Assembly (NCBI RefSeq): GCF_900109545.1
Contig: NZ_FOAP01000004.1
Span: forward strand, 310,001-374,000
Length of the DNA: 64,000 nt
Source: Stigmatella aurantiaca
GTDB lineage: Bacteria > Myxococcota > Myxococcia > Myxococcales > Myxococcaceae
Reading direction: 5' to 3'
This document shows positions 1-8,208 of this stretch, piece after piece (the stretch's first letter is position 1; each line of letters starts with the position of its first letter). The notes under the pieces are model-generated. The model did not search any database. It was not told the DNA's origin and saw only the letters and a list, made by a program, of their open reading frames with translations. Position numbers and translations under genes: made by a program.

Positions 1-1036
1 GCATGCGCTCGGCCCCCTCGCGCGCGTCGGAGATGGCCTCCCGGAGCTCATCCATGTCGAGGGACGGCACCGCCACCCGGCGCAGCTCCGTGTCGATGAA
101 GTTGAGGTTGCTGGAGACGAACGCCAGCGGGTTGTTGATTTCATGGGCCACCCCCGCGGCCAGCATGCCGATGGCGGCCATCCGCTCGTTGAGCCGCAGC
201 CGCAGCTCGTTCTCTCGCAGCCGGGTGATGTCGCGCATCATGACGGCCATGCAGTTGCCCACCGCGTTCAGCTGCCTGCGGAACCAGCGGCGCCCCTGGG
301 GCAGCACCTGCTCCACCTCCTCGTCGTGAGGCTTGCCGGTTCTCCACACCTCCTGGCACAGGTGGGGCGGCGCGATGAAGTTCGCCTGGGGAAACTCCGT
401 GAACAGCCCCCCCTCGGCTTCCGTGGCCTGGCAGCCCAGCAGGGCTTCGCCGTGGGAGTTGAGGCGCAGCAGGCGCAAGCCGTCGGGGTCCTCCCGCAGA
501 AGGAAGAACGCGTCGAAGCTGCTGTTGGACGTGGCGCGGAAGAGCGCCTCGCTCTGAAGCTGGACCGCCTCGCTGCGCCGGTGATCCGACAGGTCCCTCG
601 ACATGCCGAACAGCCCCACCACCTGGCCGTCGGGGCGGCGAAGAAGCCCTTTGGTGGAGACCCACTCGCGCCGCACACCGCCCAGGAACTCGGTCATCTC
701 CGCGTGGAGTGTGCGCCCGGCCAGCAGCGTCTGCCGGTCGAACTCCAGCGTGTTCTGCGCCTCCTCGGGCGTCATCAGCTCGCTGTCCTTGCGGCCGAGG
801 ATCTCCGGGATGGACAGGCCCAGGTAGCGCGCCCCCGCGCTGTTGATGAAGGTGTAGCGGCCCTGGAGATCCTTCGTGTAGACCGCCTCGGGCAGCAGCT
901 CCGCCACCGCCAGGAACAGCTCGCGGTAGGGCAGCTCGGCGTGGGTGGGATGCGCTCCACCCGCTGTGCCCTGCCGGTCAGGGGGCGGGGTCAGGATGGA
1001 CCCCTGGGTCACGGCAGTCACATTGTTATCACTCAT
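1..1036 (-). CDS. PAS-domain sensor histidine kinase (3' end outside window)
   Basis: About 345 residues of the N-terminal part are visible; the ATP-binding domain lies beyond the window edge. After a roughly 35-residue polar leader, one PAS domain follows (motifs AVYTKDLQGRYTFINSAG and LFGMSRDLSD). A second PAS-like segment ends in AVMMRDITRLREN. Then comes the dimerisation/phosphoacceptor helix with the H-box GVAHEINNPLAFV near residue 300. No transmembrane segment is seen, so it is probably a cytoplasmic sensor. The start is the ATG at 1036 (MSDNNVTAV), the only good in-frame start before the first PAS. The signal sensed and the partner regulator cannot be told from this fragment. Confidence 0.9.
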   Translation of the reverse strand, partial: MSDNNVTAVTQGSILTPPPDRQGTAGGAHPTHAELPYRELFLAVAELLPEAVYTKDLQGRYTFINSAGARYLGLSIPEILGRKDSELMTPEEAQNTLEFDRQTLLAGRTLHAEMTEFLGGVRREWVSTKGLLRRPDGQVVGLFGMSRDLSDHRRSEAVQLQSEALFRATSNSSFDAFFLLREDPDGLRLLRLNSHGEALLGCQATEAEGGLFTEFPQANFIAPPHLCQEVWRTGKPHDEEVEQVLPQGRRWFRRQLNAVGNCMAVMMRDITRLRENELRLRLNERMAAIGMLAAGVAHEINNPLAFVSSNLNFIDTELRRVAVPSLDMDELREAISDAREGAERM

Positions 1037-1226
1037 GCAACAGCATGTATCCTCATCACGAGGAAACCGGCAGTTGGACCCGGGCGCAAGAACGGGCTTT
1101 CCGTCCACCAGCGCACCTTTTGAGCAGGGGAGAGTGTCAGCCCCTCTCAATTCAGCGGGATTCTTTGCTGGGTGCTCAACCGTGCGTCCAGGAAGAGGAA
1201 CGCCCGGGAGGAGGCTCACCCCGGCG

Positions 1227-1415
1227 TCAGGAAACGTGCGAGCCGGACGTGGGCAGCTCGGCGCCCTCGTAATAGATGCTGGCCGTCTCCTTGCCGTAGA
1301 CGACGAGAACCCGGTCGCTCTGGGTGAGGAGATCCGACGCCGTCTCGGTCACCTTCCGGGCCAGAGAGTCGAACTTCGCCGGACGCTTGGGGGTCCGGAC
1401 TGTCACGACGGGCAT
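1227..1415 (-). CDS. Small conserved-looking hypothetical protein (62 aa)
   Basis: A short reading frame starting MPVVTVRTPKR. A GGAGCAGGAAA-type ribosome binding site lies just upstream of the ATG. The protein is soluble and mixed in charge, with no signal peptide or cysteines. A helical central part (LARKVTETASDLL) is followed by a strand-like segment (DRVLVVYGKETASIYYEGAEL). I do not recognise a family. Support for it being real comes from the ribosome binding site, the candidate promoter about 80 bases upstream and codon use like its neighbours. The in-frame extension toward 1691 has no support. Confidence 0.55.
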   Translation of the reverse strand: MPVVTVRTPKRPAKFDSLARKVTETASDLLTQSDRVLVVYGKETASIYYEGAELPTSGSHVS

Positions 1416-1718
1416 GGGGTTTCCTGCTCCTTGGGGTGCTTCCGTGTTCCGCTCCGCCTCGGATGCTACGGGTGAGGGCAGGGCAGGGGGCCAGCTATAG
1501 CCAACCCGATACTTCGTTGACAAGTACCGTCTGGAAACGGGCCGGGAGACAAGGCCCTGGAAAAGCCCCGTTTTACGCCGTGTCCGGGGTCTCCCCGGTT
1601 GCTCCCTCCCTGTCAGGAGCCCCGTTCCAGCACCCCACCTCATGGGGAACCTTGCCAGGTCTTTGGTGGGCTGCGTAACGTGCGCAGCCACCCCTCGGAG
1701 TTACGGGAGAGCGCCGCT
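1416..1718. other. Divergent intergenic region
   Basis: About 300 bases between the minus-strand 62-aa gene and the plus-strand PP2C gene. It holds one sigma70-like element pair reading left (see 1494-1523). A TTGACA on the plus strand at 1517-1522 overlaps its -35 box but has no convincing -10. No RNA gene or coding frame was recognised. Confidence 0.5.
1494..1523 (-). promoter_or_regulatory. Candidate sigma70-like promoter for the 62-aa gene
   Basis: Read on the minus strand: TTGTCA (1518-1523), an 18-base spacer, then TATAGC (1494-1499). This is about 80 bases upstream of the ATG at 1415. The match is partial and the call is by eye only. Confidence 0.35.
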
Positions 1719-2993
1719 TTGGCCCTGACCACAGAAGCATTCGGTATGACCGACGTCGGCCGGAAGCGCCAGCACAACGAAGATGCGATGTTGGTGGATC
1801 CGGCGCTCGGTCTGTACATCGTCGCCGACGGCATGGGCGGCCATGCCGCGGGCGAGGTCGCCAGTGCTCGCGCCACCGAGGCGGTGAAGCAGCACATCGC
1901 CGCCAACAAGCACCTGCTCAAGGATCTGGCCAGCAACCCCTCCCAGGACAGCCGCGCCGCGGCGGCGGCCCTGATGGAAGTGGCCATCCAGCGCGCGTGC
2001 GCGGACATCTACCGCATGGCCATGGCCGACGCGACCAAGCGCGGCATGGGCACCACGTTCGTGTGTCTGGCGCTCAGCGGCAACAAGGGCGTCATCGGCC
2101 ACGTGGGCGATTCGCGCGTGTACCTGGTGCGCCACGGCCAGTGTCACCGGCTGACCGAGGACCACACGCTGGTGGCCGCGCAGCTCAAGGCGGGCACCAT
2201 CACCAAGGAGCAGGCGGCCAGCTCCCAGTACCGCAACGTCATCACCCGCGCGGTGGGCATCCAGGAGTCCGTGCAGGTCGACACGCTCATCGTCGAGCTG
2301 GCGCCCGGGGATGTGTTCATCCTGTGCTCGGACGGCCTGCACGGCTATCTGGAGGACGAGGAGATGTTGCCCCTGGTGGCCGGGGTGGCCACCGCGGAGC
2401 TGCCCAAGCGGCTCGTGGAAGTGGCCAACGAGCGGGGCGGCAAGGACAACATCACCGCGGTGGTGGTGAAGGTGGCCGGGGATGGCGCCGTCGCCAGCGA
2501 GGAGACGAGCGAGGCGCAGTCGCGCATGGAGGCGCTGCGCAAGATTCCGCTCTTCCGGCACCTCACCTACAAGGAGCAGACGGCGGTGCTGTCCATCGCC
2601 ACCACGCGCACGTTCCCCGCAGGAAGGGAGATCGTCGTGGAGGGCCAGCCTGGCGAGGAGCTGTTCGTCGTCATTCGTGGCCGGGTGGTCATCGAGAAGA
2701 ACGGCGTGGAGATCGCCGAGCTGCGCGCCGGTGGGCACTTCGGCGAGATGGGGCTCATCGACAATGCGCCCCGCTCGGCCACGGTGCGCGCCACCGAGCC
2801 CACGCGCACCATGGTGATTGCGCGTCCGGACCTGATGAGCCTGATGAAGCGCGAGTCCATTCTCGCGGTGAAGATGCTCTGGAGCTTCGTGCAGGTGCTG
2901 TCGGACCGGCTGCGCGCGACGAACTCGGAGCTGAGCGAGGCCCGCCAGGAGCTCGCCGTGGCGCAGGCCATTCAGCCCTTCGCCGAGGAGTAA
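1719..2993 (+). CDS. PP2C-family Ser/Thr phosphatase with C-terminal cyclic-nucleotide-binding domain
   Basis: A cytoplasmic protein of about 424 residues. The first 240 residues form a PP2C (Stp1-type) metal-dependent phosphatase: HNEDAM, VADGMGGHAAGE, GHVGDSRVYLV, LCSDGLHGYL and GKDNITAVVV, with all metal-ligand aspartates present. The last 150 residues are a CRP-type cyclic nucleotide domain. Its phosphate-binding cassette FGEMGLIDNAPRSATVRA keeps the Glu and Arg expected of a nucleotide binder. The likely role is dephosphorylating Ser/Thr-kinase targets under control of a cyclic nucleotide or related ligand. The start is uncertain: TTG at 1719 has a GGGAG site at good spacing and keeps the first beta strand (LALTTEAFGMTDVG); GTG at 1680 is the alternative. 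A hairpin terminator follows. Confidence 0.9.
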   Translation: MALTTEAFGMTDVGRKRQHNEDAMLVDPALGLYIVADGMGGHAAGEVASARATEAVKQHIAANKHLLKDLASNPSQDSRAAAAALMEVAIQRACADIYRMAMADATKRGMGTTFVCLALSGNKGVIGHVGDSRVYLVRHGQCHRLTEDHTLVAAQLKAGTITKEQAASSQYRNVITRAVGIQESVQVDTLIVELAPGDVFILCSDGLHGYLEDEEMLPLVAGVATAELPKRLVEVANERGGKDNITAVVVKVAGDGAVASEETSEAQSRMEALRKIPLFRHLTYKEQTAVLSIATTRTFPAGREIVVEGQPGEELFVVIRGRVVIEKNGVEIAELRAGGHFGEMGLIDNAPRSATVRATEPTRTMVIARPDLMSLMKRESILAVKMLWSFVQVLSDRLRATNSELSEARQELAVAQAIQPFAEE

Positions 2994-3059
2994 GTGGTCG
3001 CGTGACGGTGTGAGAACGCGCAGGTAGGCCCAACCGCCACCCTGGCCTCTCGCATCGCA

Positions 3060-3090
3060 CGGCGGCGCCCTCCCGGCGCCGTCGCTTTTT
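3060..3090 (+). terminator. Rho-independent terminator after the PP2C gene
   Basis: A 10-bp stem (3060-3069 with 3075-3084, one G-U pair), a 5-base loop and a run of five T at 3086-3090. It lies 67 bases after the PP2C stop codon. Confidence 0.8.
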
Positions 3091-3227
3091 GTGCACCGCC
3101 CGGGGCAGACCCCTCCCCCGGGTATCATCTGGAAGACGGGTGCGTCCTCACGGAGCGGGCGTCCAGTTCCGCGTCCGGCGTTCGTGACAATCCATTGCAG
3201 CCCCCACGCTGTCGGACGGGAGCTGTC

Positions 3228-5579
3228 ATGGTCGAATGTCGTCGAGACGCGGTGATGGTGCTCCTGGTGTGCGCGGGAGCGCTGACGGGGTTTCCGGCCG
3301 TGGCCCAGCCGCAGGCGGAGGAGCCCGCCGGCGAGGTGCTCTCGGAGGAGCAGCTGGAGCAGCTGCTCGGCTCGCCCGCAGAGCAGCCCTCGGATGGAGA
3401 CCTCTCCGGGGAGTCCTTTGGCCTGGAGCAGCTCGACTCGTACTTTGCCCAGGGCACACTGGCCCAGGCCCGGGCGGAGTTCCGTCAGGGGCGCTACCGC
3501 CGCGCGCGCAAGCTCCTGTCGCGGGAAGAGCCCACGTTGCCGGTCCGCTTCCTGAGCGCGCAGAGCGCCTTGCAGGCGGGGGAGTACGCCGCCGCGGCCG
3601 AGGAGTTCACCGCCCTGGCGGAGGTGTACGTGCCGCTGCGGGAGCACTGTCTGCTCCGGTCGGCCCAGGCCCACGAGCGGCTTCGCCACTGGGCGCTCGC
3701 CGCGGGCCAGTACCGCGCCGTGAGCGCGGGCTCGCCCCTGTACCCCGAGGCGCGCTTCAACCTGGCGCGCGTGCTGGAGCGCCAGCGCGACATTCCCGGC
3801 GCCCTGGGCGCGCTCGAGGAGCTCATCCAGAGCCGGCAGAGCCGGGGGCCGGACGCCATCCGCATGAAGGCGCTGATGAAGACCTGCGACCTGGCGCGCA
3901 AGCAGGGCCTGTACAACGTGGAGCACCGCGCGCTGCTGGAGGTGTGGGCCACCGCCCCCATGTCCCGTGAGGCGGAGAACGCCCGGCAGCGGCTGGCGGG
4001 TCTGCCGCTGCCCCTCAAGTGGCGCGTGCGCCGGGGCGAGGCCCTGGTGGAGTTGCACCACAACGTCTCCGCCATGGAGCTGCTCGACCGGGTGCTGCCG
4101 CATGTCGATTTGCCGGACCCGCTGGCCTGCAGTGCCCACCTGACGTATGGCCGCGCCCTGCGCAAGGAGCGCAAGCACCGCCAGGCCATCCAGGTGCTGA
4201 CGCCGGTGGTGCAGCACTGTGGCTCGCCCGAGATCCGGCCCCAGGCGCTCTACGTGCTGGGCTACTCGCAGTCCGTGGTGGATCCGGAGAACGCCATCAC
4301 CACCTACGCCACGCTGGCGCGCGACTACCCCGAGCACGGCTACGCCGACGATGCCCTGTTCTTCGAGGCCTGGCTCCAGCAGCGCACGTTCCAGGCCGGG
4401 CCGGCCCTGGCCCACTATGAAGAGGTGGCCCGGCGCTACCCGGCGGGGAACTTCGCCTCGGAGGCCCTCTTCCGGGCATTCTGGCTCCACCAGCGCGCGG
4501 GCAATCCCGCCGCGGCGCTGGCGTCGCTCCAGGCGGTGGAGAACCTGCCTCACGCCGCGCGGACGGATGAGGCCCTCTGGCGGGCCCGGTACTGGCAAGC
4601 CCGGCTGCAGGAGGCCCAGAAGGAGCAGGACGCGGCGCTCGGCGCTTACGAGCGCATCGCCACCGAGCGTCCCGCGAGCTGGTACGGGATGCTGGCCCGC
4701 TCCCGTCTGGTGACGCTCGCGCCGGACCGGCTGATGGCCTTCAAGCCCGCGCTGCGCAAGGCCAAGGAGGCCGCCAAGGCCCTGGAGGAGGCCCCCGCCG
4801 AGGTCTGGCCCCTGTCGCTGGGCTCGCTCAAGCGGGACGCGCGCTTCGCGGCCGGCGTGGAGCTGCTTCGCCTGGGGCTGCCCGGCGCGGTGGACGAGCT
4901 GCTCGCCGTGGACCACCGCTCGCTCACCGAGGAGCCCGCGCGGCTCGTCTTCCAGATCCTCCAGCGCTCCGGGCGGGGCCGGGCCGCGCGCCAGGTGGCC
5001 CGGACTTCGCTGCACCAGGAAGTGCGGGGCCCGTTGAGCCCCGCGTCCCGTCCCATCTGGGAGGCCACCTGGCCGCTCGCGTACCGCTCCATCATCGAGC
5101 GCCAGGCGAAGGCGGCCCGCGTGGACCCGGACCTGCTCCAGGGGCTCATCCGCGAGGAGAGCCGGTTCAACCCCCGGGCCCGCTCCTCCACGGGCGCGCT
5201 GGGGCTCGCGCAGCTCATGCCCGCCACGGCGCGCGAGGTGGCCGCCTCGCTCCAGGTTCCGTGGGTGTCCGAGCAGGTGCTGTTGCAGCCCGCCGACAAC
5301 GTCCGGTTGGGCTCCGCCTACCTGGGCCAGTTGCTCAAGCGCTTCGGCGGCAACCCGGCGTTCGCGGTGGCCGCCTACAACGCGGGCCCCATGGCGGTGG
5401 AGCGCTGGCAGCGGGCCCTGCCGCAGGCGGAGCTCGACGAGTGGGTGGAGCACATCGCCTTCGAGGAGACGCGCGAGTACGTGAAGCGCGTGCTGGGCAG
5501 CTACAGCGCTTACAAGCTGCTCTACACCTCCGAGCCCCCGCTGCTGCGCATCTCCTCTCCGCAGATGACCGGAATGTAG
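3228..5579 (+). CDS. Lytic murein transglycosylase with tetratricopeptide-like repeats (Slt70 type)
   Basis: 783 residues. The signal peptide runs from MVECRRDAV through VLLVCAGALTGFPAVAQP, so export is expected. The middle 500 residues are TPR-like helical repeats with many Ala/Arg/Leu pairs (for example EARFNLARVLERQ, QALYVLGYSQSVV), the superhelix typical of Slt70-like enzymes. The C-terminal 150 residues are the catalytic domain: IREESRFNP with the general-acid Glu, GALGLAQLMPATAREVA, and AVAAYNAGP. It should cleave the MurNAc-GlcNAc bond of peptidoglycan to give 1,6-anhydro products. The ATG at 3228 is chosen because a GGGAG site sits 6 bases upstream and the signal peptide follows directly. 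Confidence 0.92.
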   Translation: MVECRRDAVMVLLVCAGALTGFPAVAQPQAEEPAGEVLSEEQLEQLLGSPAEQPSDGDLSGESFGLEQLDSYFAQGTLAQARAEFRQGRYRRARKLLSREEPTLPVRFLSAQSALQAGEYAAAAEEFTALAEVYVPLREHCLLRSAQAHERLRHWALAAGQYRAVSAGSPLYPEARFNLARVLERQRDIPGALGALEELIQSRQSRGPDAIRMKALMKTCDLARKQGLYNVEHRALLEVWATAPMSREAENARQRLAGLPLPLKWRVRRGEALVELHHNVSAMELLDRVLPHVDLPDPLACSAHLTYGRALRKERKHRQAIQVLTPVVQHCGSPEIRPQALYVLGYSQSVVDPENAITTYATLARDYPEHGYADDALFFEAWLQQRTFQAGPALAHYEEVARRYPAGNFASEALFRAFWLHQRAGNPAAALASLQAVENLPHAARTDEALWRARYWQARLQEAQKEQDAALGAYERIATERPASWYGMLARSRLVTLAPDRLMAFKPALRKAKEAAKALEEAPAEVWPLSLGSLKRDARFAAGVELLRLGLPGAVDELLAVDHRSLTEEPARLVFQILQRSGRGRAARQVARTSLHQEVRGPLSPASRPIWEATWPLAYRSIIERQAKAARVDPDLLQGLIREESRFNPRARSSTGALGLAQLMPATAREVAASLQVPWVSEQVLLQPADNVRLGSAYLGQLLKRFGGNPAFAVAAYNAGPMAVERWQRALPQAELDEWVEHIAFEETREYVKRVLGSYSAYKLLYTSEPPLLRISSPQMTGM

Positions 5580-5676
5580 CGGCGGCGGAGGAACTGTTCA
5601 GTCGGTGAATCACTCCGCCGCACCGCGTGGCAATCCGCGCGAGAATCGGTCGAAGTGCTTCAGGGGGGAGAAGTCC

Positions 5677-7035
5677 ATGTTCGTACGCGTCCAGGCTCGT
5701 GCGGCAGCCTTGTCTGCCGTGCAGCGAATCGAACAGACGCGGGCCCGTGCTCAGCTCATGTCCGTGGTCGAGCGCCTCAGCCGGGGACCCGTGGATTGGA
5801 ATGACGTGGACGCCGCCTTCGAGCGCCTCTCCGAGAGCTACGGGCGCGGCAGCAGCCCCGCCTCGCTCCAGGACGCGATGCAGACGGTCGCCGCGCTCGC
5901 GGCCCTGCGCAATGGCCTGGGCGCGCCCCTGGACGCCTGGAGCGCGACGCGGCGGAAGTTCGAGACAGGGTTGCGGCAGGCGAGCGCCTTCTTCAATGAA
6001 CGCGAGAAGGAGCGCCTCGGCGCCGTGGCCGCGGGGCTGGCCCACGCGCGCACGGTGTGCAAGGAGCCTGTCCGGGCACGCACCAGCGGGGAGGTGCTTC
6101 CCGAGAGCCTCAAGGCCCTGGTGGCGCTGCTGAGCGGCGTGGCGAAGCCGCAAGAAGGAGATGCGCCCCGGGTGGTCGCCGCCCGGCAGTCCCTGGGGGC
6201 GCTCAAGACCGCCTTGGCCTACATGACGCAGGAGGGGACCGGGGGCTCCACGTGGGTGGCCTCCGAGTACCTCAGGGCGGCCACGGATCTCGTGAAGGCG
6301 GCCTCGGGTGATGGGGCCTCCGCCGAGTTCCACTTCGTGGTGGAGGGCATGGCGAGGCTGGAGCGCGTGGCGGCCCTCTTCGGGTTTCCGTCCCAGGAGA
6401 TCCGGTTGATGGACAGCCTCTGCCGGGTCATCACCGGGAAGGAGCTGCACGGCAAGAAGGTGAGCGTCCGGGACTGGGCCCTGGCGCTGGCGGGACTTCC
6501 GGAGCGGCTTCAAGACGTCACCGGGGGCGCGGTGCTCGTCGACCGGTTCTGGCCGGAGCTGTCCCAGGCCTTCGAGGCCTTTTCCCGCCGGGTGCCGTCC
6601 TCGCTGCAGCCCGTGGTACGGGAGGCCTTCACGCAGGTGAGGACCTTGGCGGAGAATGCCTATTGGCCCGCGCGGCGGAGCCCAGGGGGGACGCTCATCT
6701 CCCAGCACCTGGGGGGCAATCCGCAGGAGATGAAGGACTTGCTTCAACAGCTCCCGCTCAGCGAGGGCAATGCCCGCCAGGTGCTCGAAGGGTTGCTGTC
6801 CCGGTTCTTCGACAAGGGGGGCATCCCGTCCATGCCGGCGCTGGATGCGCAGAAGAACTGGGAGAAGTTCCTCTCGCGCAAGCTCGCGGACGGAGACTGG
6901 CAGATGCTGGATTCGCTCCACCGCTCTCCGGACAACCGGGACCTGAACTTCATGGCGCAGAGCCTGGCGCTCAAGGTGCGCTCGTTCGCCGTCCTGTTCA
7001 TCGACCTGGAGCGGCGTGCCGTGATGGACCGGTAA
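5677..7035 (+). CDS. Hypothetical protein, 452 aa, function unknown
   Basis: The frame starts MFVRVQARAAALSAVQ after a GGGGGGAG ribosome binding site, 97 bases beyond the transglycosylase stop. No signal peptide, membrane segment or catalytic motif is recognised. The sequence looks mostly alpha-helical, with amphipathic Ala/Leu/Arg-rich segments and a charged, soluble composition. Codon use matches its neighbours, so it is unlikely to be a recent arrival. It may be read with the upstream transglycosylase gene, but there is no overlap to prove it. It ends convergent to the sugar-binding protein gene, with a strong hairpin between the two. Confidence 0.7.
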   Translation: MFVRVQARAAALSAVQRIEQTRARAQLMSVVERLSRGPVDWNDVDAAFERLSESYGRGSSPASLQDAMQTVAALAALRNGLGAPLDAWSATRRKFETGLRQASAFFNEREKERLGAVAAGLAHARTVCKEPVRARTSGEVLPESLKALVALLSGVAKPQEGDAPRVVAARQSLGALKTALAYMTQEGTGGSTWVASEYLRAATDLVKAASGDGASAEFHFVVEGMARLERVAALFGFPSQEIRLMDSLCRVITGKELHGKKVSVRDWALALAGLPERLQDVTGGAVLVDRFWPELSQAFEAFSRRVPSSLQPVVREAFTQVRTLAENAYWPARRSPGGTLISQHLGGNPQEMKDLLQQLPLSEGNARQVLEGLLSRFFDKGGIPSMPALDAQKNWEKFLSRKLADGDWQMLDSLHRSPDNRDLNFMAQSLALKVRSFAVLFIDLERRAVMDR

Positions 7036-7037
7036 GA

Positions 7038-7063
7038 GGGCGCCGGTGGGTGCTCCGGCGCCC
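7038..7063. terminator. Hairpin between convergent genes
   Basis: A perfect 9-bp stem, GGGCGCCGG (7038-7046) with CCGGCGCCC (7055-7063), and an 8-base loop. It sits in the 38-base gap between two converging genes. No T-run follows on either side, so it is only a probable bidirectional terminator. Confidence 0.5.
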
Positions 7064-7073
7064 CCTGCCAGGG

Positions 7074-8201
7074 TTACTGAATCTGGGCCGACGCGCAGGC
7101 GTCCTTGTAGGCGCCCTCGCAGATCTGCTCGGCCTTCCAGAAGCCGTCGGCCACCACCGTGCTCTTCACGTTGTCCTTCGTGACGGTGCCCGCCGTCAGG
7201 AGAATGGAGGGCACGTCCTTCTGGCCGTTGTTGACCTTGCCGTTGATCTTGTCCGCGGCAGGCTGGCCTCCCTTGGCGAGCGCCACCGCCACCTCGGCGG
7301 CCGCCTCGGCCTCCAGCTTCATGGCCTTGTAGATGGTCATGTACTGCTCACCGGCGACCACGCGCTGGATGGCGGCCAGCTCCGAGTCCTGGCCCGTGAC
7401 GGGGGGCAGCGGGTTGAAGCCCGCGGCCTTCATCGCGGCGATGGCACCGCCCGCCATGCCATCGTTGGCCGCGTACACGCCGGCGATCTTGTCCTTGCCC
7501 AGCTTGGTGATGGCCTGCTCCATCTGCTGCTGGGCCTTGTCCGGGCTCCAGTCCGGCGTGTCGTACTCGGCGCCAATCACCAGGCCGCTGCCGTCGATGA
7601 CGCTGTGCGCGCCGTTCTTGTAGAGCTTGGCGTTGTTGTCCGTGGGCGAGCCGTTGATCACCACGATGGTGCCCTTGTCCTTGCCATCCGCCTTGAGCTT
7701 GTCCACCAGCGCCTGGCCCTGGATCTGGCCGATCTTCTCGTTGTCGAACGAGATGTAGTAGTCCACGTCCGCGTTGAGGATCAGCCGGTCATAGCTGATG
7801 ACCGGGATCTTCGACTGACGGGCGCGCGCCACCACGGAGCCCACCGAGAGCGAGTCCACGGGATCCAGCACCAGGACGTTGGCGCCGTTGGTCAGCGCCG
7901 CCTCGGCCTGGTTCTGCTGCTTGGCCGCGTCCTGGTCCGCGTTGCTGTAGATGATCCGGCATTCGGCGCAGAGCTCCTTCACCTTGCGCTCGAAGTACGG
8001 CCGGTCGAAGGACTCGTACCGCATCGTCTTCGACTCGGGCAGGAGCAGCGCGATGGTGGGGGCTTCCCCGGCCGGTTTGGCGGCGGTGTCCCCTCCGGCC
8101 GCCTCGGGCTTCTTTTCGCTCTTGCACCCCGTGCCCGCGAGCAACAGGGCGGCCAGCAGGGCCGAGGAGCGCATCTGGAAGACAGTGGATCGACGGTTCA
8201 T
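7074..8201 (-). CDS. Xylose-type periplasmic sugar-binding lipoprotein (XylF-like)
   Basis: 375 residues. A signal peptide ends in a lipobox-like LLLAGTGC, followed by a charged linker. The mature part is a type I periplasmic binding fold. Segments typical of D-xylose-binding XylF proteins are clear: SYDRLILNADVDYYISFDN, IVVINGSPTDNNAKLY, GVYAANDGMAGGAIAA and PVTGQDSELAAIQRV. It should bind a monosaccharide at the outer face of the inner membrane. The gene starts 7 bases after the stop of the upstream GH92 gene with a GAGG site, so the two are probably co-transcribed. No ABC ATPase or permease lies nearby, so it may serve a distant transporter or a sensor. The exact sugar is not predictable. 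Confidence 0.88.
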   Translation of the reverse strand: MNRRSTVFQMRSSALLAALLLAGTGCKSEKKPEAAGGDTAAKPAGEAPTIALLLPESKTMRYESFDRPYFERKVKELCAECRIIYSNADQDAAKQQNQAEAALTNGANVLVLDPVDSLSVGSVVARARQSKIPVISYDRLILNADVDYYISFDNEKIGQIQGQALVDKLKADGKDKGTIVVINGSPTDNNAKLYKNGAHSVIDGSGLVIGAEYDTPDWSPDKAQQQMEQAITKLGKDKIAGVYAANDGMAGGAIAAMKAAGFNPLPPVTGQDSELAAIQRVVAGEQYMTIYKAMKLEAEAAAEVAVALAKGGQPAADKINGKVNNGQKDVPSILLTAGTVTKDNVKSTVVADGFWKAEQICEGAYKDACASAQIQ

Positions 8202-8208
8202 GTGTGCC

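Noticed and set aside
1517-1522. TTGACA on the plus strand as a PP2C-gene promoter
   Set aside because: No acceptable -10 element at 16-18 bases; the overlapping minus-strand pair fits better.
1701-5453. A very long open frame on the minus strand opposite the PP2C and transglycosylase genes
   Set aside because: It has no start signals, gives a His/Arg/Gly/Leu-rich low-complexity protein and lies antisense to two genes with clear catalytic motifs. Such frames are common in high-GC DNA.
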